Of a stretch of 10,650 nucleotides of DNA, positions 6,280 through 10,650 are shown one piece after another. Under the pieces are notes generated by a model, which was not told the origin of the DNA, searched no databases, and was given only the letters and a program-made list of their open reading frames with translations. Every line of letters starts with the position of its first letter. Within the stretch, counting starts at the first letter, position 1. A program made the position numbers and the translations under genes. Source of the DNA: CATJXY01 sp964623925 (GTDB lineage: Bacteria > Bacillota_I > Bacilli_A > Erysipelotrichales > Erysipelotrichaceae); assembly GCA_964623925.1 (NCBI GenBank), contig CAZUVT010000069.1:1-10650 (forward strand). Reading direction: 5' to 3'.

Positions 6280-6357
6280 AGAGAACTCCTCACTAGAGGT
6301 GTCATCTAATTTTCTGTAAAAAACTAGATAAGACCCCGTGTGCTAGACGGGGTTTTA
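6280..6357 (+). ncRNA. Candidate antisense (antitoxin) RNA, copy 2
   Basis: The homologue of the RNA at 5780-5856, here with an intact terminator, so a discrete transcript of about 78 nt is expected. The 5' hairpin loop is ACTA instead of ACCA, and GTGTCATCT is kept at 6299-6307. The copy-specific sequence just before the terminator could limit cross-talk at the 3' overlap, while the conserved 5' end would allow it. Confidence 0.55.
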
Positions 6358-6358
6358 T
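6328..6358. terminator. Bidirectional terminator between the convergent RNAs, copy 2
   Basis: ATAAGACCCCGT (6328-6339) pairs over 12 positions (one G-U) with ACGGGGTTTTAT (6347-6358) across the loop GTGCTAG. Plus-strand transcripts end in TTTTAT, and minus-strand transcripts run into CTAGTTTTTT. It can therefore serve both convergent transcripts. Confidence 0.8.
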
Positions 6359-6372
6359 CATATGTATTATGT

Positions 6373-6465
6373 TTATTTCTTCCTTGATTCAAAGAAGATT
6401 GTGAAACATAATTGCAATAGCGATATCAAGACCAGTATTAAACTAATCAGGACACTATTATCCAT
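6373..6465 (-). CDS. 30-residue hydrophobic peptide, candidate type I toxin (copy 2)
   Basis: Identical in length to the copy 1 peptide and different at two positions (S15 for M15, C20 for R20). The same strong ribosome binding site, single hydrophobic segment and ESRKK tail are present. The R20C change removes the only charge inside the membrane segment, so the two peptides may differ in membrane insertion or potency. The frame, ribosome binding site and leader hairpin are all kept, which suggests that both copies are or were functional. No Pfam-like family can be named with confidence; Fst/TxpA/holin-like peptides are the nearest functional analogues. Confidence 0.6.
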   Translation of the reverse strand: MDNSVLISLILVLISLLQLCFTIFFESRKK

Positions 6466-6470
6466 ACGAT

Positions 6471-6496
6471 CACCTCCCTATCTTTTAGGGTAGATG
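6471..6496 (-). promoter_or_regulatory. Shine-Dalgarno-sequestering hairpin in the peptide leader, copy 2
   Basis: The sequence of the stem, bulge and loop is identical to copy 1 (CATCT-A-CCCTA against TAGGGAGGTG, AAAGA loop). The full ribosome binding site is paired. Confidence 0.65.
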
Positions 6497-6527
6497 ACAC
6501 ACTCCCGTCAAGGAATTCTCCGAGATT

Positions 6528-6536
6528 ATTTTATCA
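6528..6536 (-). promoter_or_regulatory. Promoter (-10) of the peptide mRNA, copy 2
   Basis: TGA-TAAAAT on the minus strand, unchanged from copy 1; no clear -35. Confidence 0.5.
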
Positions 6537-6656
6537 TGATTACTGTTGGGCGGGAATACTTCAAAAGTTAAGAGAAATTAATTTGAAATATGATGTTCAA
6601 TTTAATGATTTTCAAATTTTCAAGTTCTTGTTTAGAGATCACGAATAAGTTATTGG

Positions 6657-6685
6657 TTGACATTTATTTTTCATTATAATAAAAT
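6657..6685 (+). promoter_or_regulatory. Promoter of tRNA-Thr
   Basis: A consensus TTGACA (6657-6662) and TAAAAT (6680-6685) with a 17-base spacer. The predicted start at 6691-6692 is only two or three bases upstream of the mature tRNA. An overlapping TATAAT at 6675-6680 is spaced too closely (12 bases) from the same -35. Confidence 0.75.
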
Positions 6686-6693
6686 AGATGCAT

Positions 6694-6769
6694 GCCGACT
6701 TAGCTCATCCGGTAGAGCAACGCACTCGTAACGCGTAGGTGGTAGGTTCAAGTCCTATAGTCGGCACCA
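6694..6769 (+). tRNA. tRNA-Thr (anticodon CGU)
   Basis: A full 76-nt cloverleaf: acceptor GCCGACT/AGTCGGC (7 bp), D stem GCTC/GAGC, anticodon loop CTCGTAA with anticodon CGT (6727-6729) reading ACG threonine codons, a five-base variable loop, T arm GTAGG-TTCAAGT-CCTAT, discriminator A and an encoded CCA. The anticodon stem ACGCA/CGCGT has an A-C mismatch at pair 31-39, next to the loop. The T stem closes with a G-U. The gene stands alone between its own promoter and terminator. Confidence 0.95.
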
Positions 6770-6781
6770 GAGAGAGTTTTG

Positions 6782-6814
6782 ACCGTTTAATAAACTGAAC
6801 GGTTTTTATTTTTG
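6782..6814 (+). terminator. Terminator of the tRNA-Thr gene
   Basis: ACCGTT (6782-6787) pairs with AACGGT (6798-6803) and is followed by TTTTATTTTTG. The stem is short but the T-rich tail is strong. Confidence 0.75.
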
Positions 6815-6874
6815 TTTATTGAAATTCAGATCGTTTTGAACAGTGAAGACAATTCAAAATGTGCTGAATATACG

Positions 6875-6895
6875 ATATATGCCAGAAGCATATAT
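6875..6895. repeat. Inverted repeat ATATATGC/GCATATAT, candidate operator
   Basis: A perfect 8-bp inverted repeat (6875-6882 and 6888-6895) with the five-base spacer CAGAA. It lies about 100 bases upstream of the HTH-ankyrin gene. A third ATATATGC (6972-6979) overlaps that gene's promoter start region. It has no T-run, so it is not a terminator. Confidence 0.4.
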
Positions 6896-6964
6896 AAATT
6901 GAATTTGAAAGAATAAAGAATTTTATTTGTATGCATTTATAGGATATTTTTTTATGATCGAGAA

Positions 6965-6973
6965 TGCTAATAT
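6965..6973 (+). promoter_or_regulatory. Promoter (-10) of the HTH-ankyrin gene
   Basis: The extended -10 TGC-TAATAT lies 18 bases before the start codon, just ahead of the GAGGTG ribosome binding site. No good -35 is present. The leader would be very short. Confidence 0.4.
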
Positions 6974-6991
6974 ATATGCAGAGGTGATAAC

Positions 6992-8260
6992 ATGTTTAAA
7001 TTGGCAAGTAATGAAAAAATCGGAGGATATTTATCAAAGAAAATTGCAAGTAGATATGATTCAACGCGACAATTCTGCGTGAAATACTTGGAATGTGAAA
7101 ATGAGGTAATTAATGAAGAAACAATACAAAAACTCAGTAATCGAATGTCGCAAATAAAACAAGGAAAGAAATCGATTCAAGTTTATGATTTGCCTGTATT
7201 TTCAAAACTGTTGAGTATATCATGTGAAGAAATCTTAAGTGCAGGGCAATTTTTTGCCAAATGCAGCGATAGAATGACAAACTATAGCATTTCGTTTTCT
7301 CAAGAGGAAGAAGAATGGATTAGATATATCAATAACGAAGAAGAATTGATTCTTAATCCTGATGAGTATGGAAAGACGGTTATAGATTATGCAATTGAAT
7401 TTAAAAATTATAATTTATTAAAGTTTCTTATCGAGAAAAAATACATTTGGTTTGATAGTAGAAAAGACGATGATTATGTTTTGACATTTGGTGCAGGAAC
7501 GAGTATCCAAAGAAAAGATCCATGGAGAATAGCTGATTCCTTACAATATAAGTTAGCAGCAGAAGATCAATTAAGAATGAAAATTATTACAATGGCAATC
7601 GAAAATGGAGATATACAAATTTTGGATGAATTGAGGGCTAGAGAATTGCCTGAACTGTATTATAAAGTACATTATATGTATAGTGATCTGGATTTTGATA
7701 GTCGTTATGACGAAAACTTTATAAATACTTTAGTAGAATCTAATAATAATATTTTAGATTATTTTACAGACGAATTTCCGGTCAGAGACCGGATAAAGTA
7801 TACAAATGGGACTGAAAGAAGACATATTTTTATGTTTCCTTTTATATCTGAATTACTAGATAATCTAGCTAGAAAGAAACATAAATTTTTAGAACAGGCA
7901 CTGAAAAAATCGATAACACACAATAAGAAAATATATACTAAATTAAAGCAATTGATACAACTTGAGATTGATAGATCAATGAGTCGATATGATTATATTA
8001 AAGATGATCCCAAATATAAGAGCGATTTGCTTGAAAAAATTGAAATAGATATAATAAATGGCATTTTGCAGGATTTCAAATTCTATGAAAATAGTAAAGT
8101 TATATGTTATTATTCACGAGAATCCGGTGATGGAATGGTTACTAATATTATAAAAATAAAGGAAACAATTGAGGAAAAAGGATTAAGAAGATATGCAGAA
8201 GAGTTAAATGATTTATACAAGAAGATTATAAATATAAATGAAGAATTTATTAATCGATAG
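6992..8260 (+). CDS. HTH-like plus ankyrin-like repeat protein, function unknown
   Basis: A 422-residue cytoplasmic protein with no signal peptide or membrane segment. Residues about 5-85 look like an XRE-type helix-turn-helix: GGYLSKKIASRYDSTRQF, then NRMSQIKQGKKSIQ and a final helix up to CEEILSAG. Residues about 125-152 read like an ankyrin repeat (EYGKTVIDYAIE, then LLKFLIEKK), with a weaker second unit near 196-216. The C-terminal half is helical, charged and unrecognised. The start is ATG 6992 with GAGGTG five bases upstream. I recall a similar architecture in Lachnospiraceae and Erysipelotrichaceae, often with a small protein gene behind it, but no role is established. It is AT-rich compared with the flanking feo genes. 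It is likely co-transcribed with the 56-codon gene 16 bases downstream and may be autoregulated through the upstream ATATATGC sites. The domain reading is moderately sure. Confidence 0.7.
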   Translation: MFKLASNEKIGGYLSKKIASRYDSTRQFCVKYLECENEVINEETIQKLSNRMSQIKQGKKSIQVYDLPVFSKLLSISCEEILSAGQFFAKCSDRMTNYSISFSQEEEEWIRYINNEEELILNPDEYGKTVIDYAIEFKNYNLLKFLIEKKYIWFDSRKDDDYVLTFGAGTSIQRKDPWRIADSLQYKLAAEDQLRMKIITMAIENGDIQILDELRARELPELYYKVHYMYSDLDFDSRYDENFINTLVESNNNILDYFTDEFPVRDRIKYTNGTERRHIFMFPFISELLDNLARKKHKFLEQALKKSITHNKKIYTKLKQLIQLEIDRSMSRYDYIKDDPKYKSDLLEKIEIDIINGILQDFKFYENSKVICYYSRESGDGMVTNIIKIKETIEEKGLRRYAEELNDLYKKIININEEFINR

Positions 8261-8276
8261 AAAGGAAAGAAATATT

Positions 8277-8447
8277 ATGAAGAAACCAATAAGAGATTTA
8301 GAAAGCGGAGAATTATTGTTTAATTGCTCAGATAATTTTGCTTTTGATTCAGATGGAACAATGTTTATGAGGATATCAGAAAATTCAGCAATGGATATGG
8401 ATTCGGGTGAACTACATTTTGTTTCTTCTTGGCAGGAAGATGAGTGA
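8277..8447 (+). CDS. Small acidic protein of three imperfect repeats, function unknown
   Basis: A 56-residue protein with 13 acidic and 4 basic (K/R) residues. Three imperfect units of 16-17 residues cover nearly the whole chain: residues 4-20 (IRDLESGELLF), 21-36 (FDSDGTMFM) and 37-52 (MDMDSGELHF). Each has a D-x-(D/E)-S-G-(E/T)-(L/M)-x-F pattern suggestive of a beta-hairpin. ATG 8277 is chosen because AAAGGAAAG precedes it; the frame extends up to an ATG at 8238 inside the HTH-ankyrin gene, but without a ribosome binding site. It is 16 bases behind the HTH-ankyrin gene and ahead of a strong terminator, so the two form one transcript. The acidic surface would suit binding to the HTH protein or DNA mimicry; both are guesses. 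Confidence 0.75.
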   Translation: MKKPIRDLESGELLFNCSDNFAFDSDGTMFMRISENSAMDMDSGELHFVSSWQEDE

Positions 8448-8461
8448 AACATTGGAATACA

Positions 8462-8497
8462 ACTAGGAAGTGAATTTATTACTTCCTAGTTTTTTTA
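8462..8497 (+). terminator. Terminator of the HTH-ankyrin module
   Basis: ACTAGGAAGT (8462-8471) pairs perfectly with ACTTCCTAGT (8481-8490), with a nine-base loop and a run of eight Ts. It is one of the strongest terminators in the window. Confidence 0.92.
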
Positions 8498-8517
8498 TTA
8501 ATAATACCAAATTTTTC

Positions 8518-8546
8518 TTGACTGAATCAGCGAGTTGTGCTATGCT
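8518..8546 (+). promoter_or_regulatory. Promoter of the feo operon
   Basis: TTGACT (8518-8523), a 17-base spacer and TATGCT (8541-8546), with a TGC extended -10 (8538-8540). The leader of about 45 bases carries a GAGGG ribosome binding site before ATG 8598. Confidence 0.75.
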
Positions 8547-8576
8547 AACTAAGTAAGTTATCACAGGCTAACTTGC
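8535..8576 (+). promoter_or_regulatory. Candidate DtxR/IdeR-type iron operators upstream of feoA
   Basis: Two adjacent 19-base windows (8535-8553 and 8558-8576) each match the known IdeR/DtxR box TTAGGTTAGGCTAACCTAA at 12 positions, centred on GCTAAC and GGCTAAC. The first covers the -10 box and the second lies just downstream. The inverted repeat AAGTTA/TAACTT overlaps the second. Iron-dependent repression is inferred. Confidence 0.45.
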
Positions 8577-8597
8577 GGATGGGAAAGAGGGATATGT

Positions 8598-8807
8598 ATG
8601 CCTTTGACGATGGCTAAAATCGGTGAGATCAATTCGATTAAAAAAATTGGTGGACAATCAGAAACAAAAAAGTTCTTGGAAAATTTGGGATTTGTTCAAG
8701 GTGCAGAAGTGATGGTGGTATCTTCCATAGGTGGGAATTTGATAGTTAATATCAAAGATGCGCGAATTGCGATTGATAACAAGTTGGCAAGAAGAATCTT
8801 GATTTAG
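8598..8807 (+). CDS. feoA: FeoA family protein (first copy)
   Basis: A 69-residue SH3-like FeoA protein, a small cytoplasmic partner of the ferrous iron transporter FeoB. Seen: MAKIGEINSIKKIGG, then FLENLGFVQGAEVMVVSSIGGNLIVNI, matching the LxxLGFxxGxxVxVV core of the family, and a C-terminal DxxIAIDNxLARRI helix-strand. It lacks the basic REIALR-like variant of the second copy. A GAGGG ribosome binding site precedes the ATG. It is the first gene of the operon, with 14 bases to the next feoA. A pair of different FeoA proteins ahead of FeoB is common in Bacillota anaerobes. Confidence 0.9.
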   Translation: MPLTMAKIGEINSIKKIGGQSETKKFLENLGFVQGAEVMVVSSIGGNLIVNIKDARIAIDNKLARRILI

Positions 8808-8821
8808 AAAGGAAGAGAGCG

Positions 8822-9046
8822 ATGACATTAAAAGAATGCAAGCCTAAAGACACATTAAAGGTGATTCAAATTCATGGAGAAGGAGCCTTAAAGCGAAGGA
8901 TCATGGATATGGGAATTACGAAAGGTTGTACAGTTTATGTGAGAAAGGTTGCTCCGTTGGGAGATCCGGTGGAACTAACTGTTCGCGGATATGAATTGAC
9001 ACTTCGTAAGAATGATGCAGAAATCATTGAAGTGGAAAAGATCTAA
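8822..9046 (+). CDS. feoA: FeoA family protein (second copy)
   Basis: A 74-residue FeoA with the usual plan: TLKECKPKDTLKVIQI, the LKRRIMDMGITKGCTVYVRKVAPLGDP core, and the end VRGYELTLRKNDAEIIEV. The GxxPLGDPxEhxhRGYxLxLRxxDA signature is more canonical here than in the first copy, so this is probably the orthologue of classical FeoA. It carries AGGAAGAG upstream of ATG 8822. A 52-base gap to feoB follows, long for this operon, and contains an operator-like sequence. Confidence 0.93.
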   Translation: MTLKECKPKDTLKVIQIHGEGALKRRIMDMGITKGCTVYVRKVAPLGDPVELTVRGYELTLRKNDAEIIEVEKI

Positions 9047-9052
9047 TTTTTT

Positions 9053-9081
9053 TTGATTTATGAGTTGGCCTAAGCTAATTT
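9053..9081 (+). promoter_or_regulatory. Candidate internal feoB promoter with a DtxR/IdeR-like box in its spacer
   Basis: TTGATT (9053-9058), a 17-base spacer and TAATTT (9076-9081). The minus strand of 9060-9078 reads TTAGCTTAGGCCAACTCAT, which matches 14 of 19 positions of the IdeR/DtxR box. A transcript from here would start inside or just before the feoB ribosome binding site, so the box may be more important than the promoter. Confidence 0.35.
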
Positions 9082-9098
9082 GAGAGAGGAGAATAGTA

Positions 9099-10650
9099 GT
9101 GATTAAAATTGCGTTAGTGGGAAATCCAAACTGTGGAAAGACAGTGATATTCAATGCTTTGACCGGATCAAGACAATATGTCGGAAACTGGCCGGGTGTA
9201 ACCGTAGAAAAAAAGGAAGGACAGCTCAAGGGAAGAGATGATGTGATCATCACGGATTTGCCGGGGATATATTCCTTATCTCCGTATACGATGGAAGAAG
9301 TAGTAAGCCGTGATTATTTATTGAAAGAAAAGCCGGATGCAATTATCAATATTGTTGACGGAACCAATATCGAAAGAAATCTGTATTTGACTACACAAGT
9401 CAAAGAGATTGGGATTCCGATGGTCATGGCTTTAAATATGATGGATCTTGTCAGAAAAAACGGAGATAAGATCGATCTGAACAAGCTGTCAAAAAAACTG
9501 GGGATCGAAATTCTTGAAACTTGTGCTTTAAAAGGCGAAGGAGTGAAAAAAGTATCAGAGAAAGCAATCATGCTGGCAATGAATTCTCAATATAATAAAA
9601 ATGAGATCCGTTTCAGCGAGAGTGTAGAAACGATCCTTCACGATATTGAAAATGAATTGCCGCATACGATCGACGAATCCCAAAAGAGATGGTATGCAAT
9701 TAAATTGTTTGAAAAAGATAGTAAGCTCGGAGATCTTCAATTAAATGAAAGTCTTGAAAAGAGAGTGGCTGAATTAGAAGCTGAAATTGATGAAGACAGT
9801 GAAACGATCATGACCAATGAACGATATGATTTCATTGAGAAATTGATGAAAGAAACAGTTCAGAAGTCGGGGAAAAAGTTATCGACTTCAGATAAGATCG
9901 ATAAAGTGGTTACCAACCGATTCCTCGGTCTGCCGATCTTTGCGTTAGTAATGGTCATCGTATATTGGATCTCTGTTTCTTCTTTGGGAACGATCGTTAC
10001 CGACTGGGCAAATGACGGCTTATTCGGTGATGGCTGGTTTGTAGCAGGAATCGGTCGAGAAGCATATGATGAAGCAGTAGGAGAGTTTGATGTGACTCAG
10101 GCTAAAATTGAGGGATATCTGAATGCTGCGGATGAAGCAGGGTATGATGTGGAAGCTTTGCTTAGAAATCTTGAAGAGAAAGAAGATTTTGATGAATCTG
10201 AACTGAGTGCTTTTGTTAGTGCCGCAGGATCATTTCATGCAGAAGTAGAATTAGAAAATGAAGAGGGAGAAATCGATGAAGTTGTAACGATGGGCATGGC
10301 TGATTTCACATCCGCATTAGAGAAAGAAGAACCGGATCCATCAGAATATGGTCCATGGATCATCGGAATTTCTGCACTTGCTGAAAATACACTTGAATCT
10401 TTGGGAGCCTCAGACTTAGTCATGAGTTTAGTTGTAGATGGAGTCATCGGCGGTCTGGGTGCTGTATTGGGCTTTACTCCTCAGATTGCGATTCTATTCC
10501 TATTACTAAGTATTCTTGAAGATTGTGGCTATATGGTACGCATTGCCTTTGTCATGGATAGAATGTTTAGAGGATTTGGCTTATCGGGAAAAAGCTTTAT
10601 CCCATTGCTAGTCAGTTCCGGTTGCGGTATTCCGGGTATTATGGCTACCA
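9099..10650 (+). CDS. feoB: Ferrous iron transporter FeoB (3'-truncated by the window end)
   Basis: The first 517 codons of FeoB, the inner-membrane GTPase-coupled Fe(II) transporter. The G domain has G1 GNPNCGKT (8-15), the switch NWPGVTVE (30-37), G3 DLPGIYSL (53-60), G4 NMMD (113-116) and a G5-like CALKG (142-146). A helical GDI-like linker follows to about residue 270. The first membrane helix is near 278-298, and later helices (442-485) carry ILEDCGYMVRIAFVMDR and SGCGIPGIMAT, the conserved gate motifs. Between them, about 320-420 is an acidic insertion of roughly 100 residues not found in classical FeoB. The start is GTG 9099, with GAGAGGAG about eight bases upstream; the frame is open to the window end. 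It is translated after two feoA genes. Confidence 0.96.
   Translation, partial: MIKIALVGNPNCGKTVIFNALTGSRQYVGNWPGVTVEKKEGQLKGRDDVIITDLPGIYSLSPYTMEEVVSRDYLLKEKPDAIINIVDGTNIERNLYLTTQVKEIGIPMVMALNMMDLVRKNGDKIDLNKLSKKLGIEILETCALKGEGVKKVSEKAIMLAMNSQYNKNEIRFSESVETILHDIENELPHTIDESQKRWYAIKLFEKDSKLGDLQLNESLEKRVAELEAEIDEDSETIMTNERYDFIEKLMKETVQKSGKKLSTSDKIDKVVTNRFLGLPIFALVMVIVYWISVSSLGTIVTDWANDGLFGDGWFVAGIGREAYDEAVGEFDVTQAKIEGYLNAADEAGYDVEALLRNLEEKEDFDESELSAFVSAAGSFHAEVELENEEGEIDEVVTMGMADFTSALEKEEPDPSEYGPWIIGISALAENTLESLGASDLVMSLVVDGVIGGLGAVLGFTPQIAILFLLLSILEDCGYMVRIAFVMDRMFRGFGLSGKSFIPLLVSSGCGIPGIMAT

Larger units (their letters stand above)
6193..6566. repeat. Tandem duplication, copy 2
   Basis: The counterpart of 5693-6067. 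It has a complete central terminator and an intact peptide frame. It differs from copy 1 mainly in the stretch before the terminator (TTTCTGTAAA against TTTGAAATTCAA) and in the terminator itself. The junction with unrelated sequence lies after GGAATACTTCAAAA. Confidence 0.9.

Noticed and set aside
5693..6566. Insertion sequence as cause of the duplication
   Set aside because: No transposase frame, terminal inverted repeats or target-site duplications; the repeat starts within a gene and looks like a simple tandem duplication.
6742..6769. tRNA 3' end as an attachment site for an integrated element
   Set aside because: No second copy of the tRNA 3' sequence and no integrase gene are visible in the window.
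8238..8276. Upstream start for the small acidic protein
   Set aside because: It lies inside the HTH-ankyrin gene without a ribosome binding site, and the added residues fall outside the repeat pattern.
9314..10447. Several minus-strand open frames within feoB
   Set aside because: They lie opposite a frame that is continuously open and carries all FeoB motifs; none has a ribosome binding site.
1..10650. CRISPR array
   Set aside because: No regularly spaced short direct repeats; the only large repeat is the two-copy segment at 5693-6566.

Overview
The window looks like a chromosomal segment of a low-GC Gram-positive bacterium (Bacillota). The reasons are AT-rich DNA, strong AGGAGG-type ribosome binding sites, sigma-A promoters often with an extended TG-N -10 element, and a MurT/GatD lipid II amidation pair. 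An Erysipelotrichia- or Clostridia-like anaerobe is my best guess, based on the 2[FeoA]-FeoB locus, the single-cluster ferredoxin and the HTH-ankyrin gene. That assignment is inference only.

Layout. 1-690: a very AT-rich gene for a PIN-like nuclease-domain protein, possibly cut by the window edge. 690-966: no intact gene, one possible relic. 967-1878: an Mrp/NBP35-type Fe-S cluster carrier ATPase with its own promoter and terminator. 1877-5046: a tight operon murT-gatD-adenosine deaminase, ending in a hairpin shared with a convergent ferredoxin gene (5045-5230, minus strand). 5336-5749: a PPC/DUF296 domain protein.

5693-6566 holds a tandem duplication of about 375 bp, the most unusual part of the window. 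Each copy begins inside the last codons of the PPC gene. Each carries a convergent pair: a short RNA on the plus strand whose -35 box overlaps the PPC stop codon, and a 30-residue hydrophobic peptide gene on the minus strand with a Shine-Dalgarno buried in a hairpin. This has the architecture of a type I toxin-antitoxin system. The 5' ends of the two RNAs are homologous (an inverted repeat in DNA) rather than complementary, which is odd for this class.

6657-6814: tRNA-Thr(CGU) with an almost leaderless promoter and a terminator. 6992-8447: a two-gene accessory module, an N-terminal HTH-like plus ankyrin-like protein followed by a 56-residue acidic protein built from three imperfect repeats; the upstream region holds repeated ATATATGC half-sites. 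8518-10650: the ferrous iron uptake operon feoA-feoA-feoB, with feoB running off the end. FeoB has an unusually long acidic insertion after its first membrane segment. DtxR/IdeR-like operator candidates lie before the first feoA and inside a possible internal feoB promoter.

Housekeeping functions (Fe-S assembly, peptidoglycan amidation, purine salvage, iron uptake) alternate with AT-rich accessory genes (PIN-like protein, peptide/antisense-RNA cassettes, HTH-ankyrin module). All family names come from motif reading; no database search was possible.
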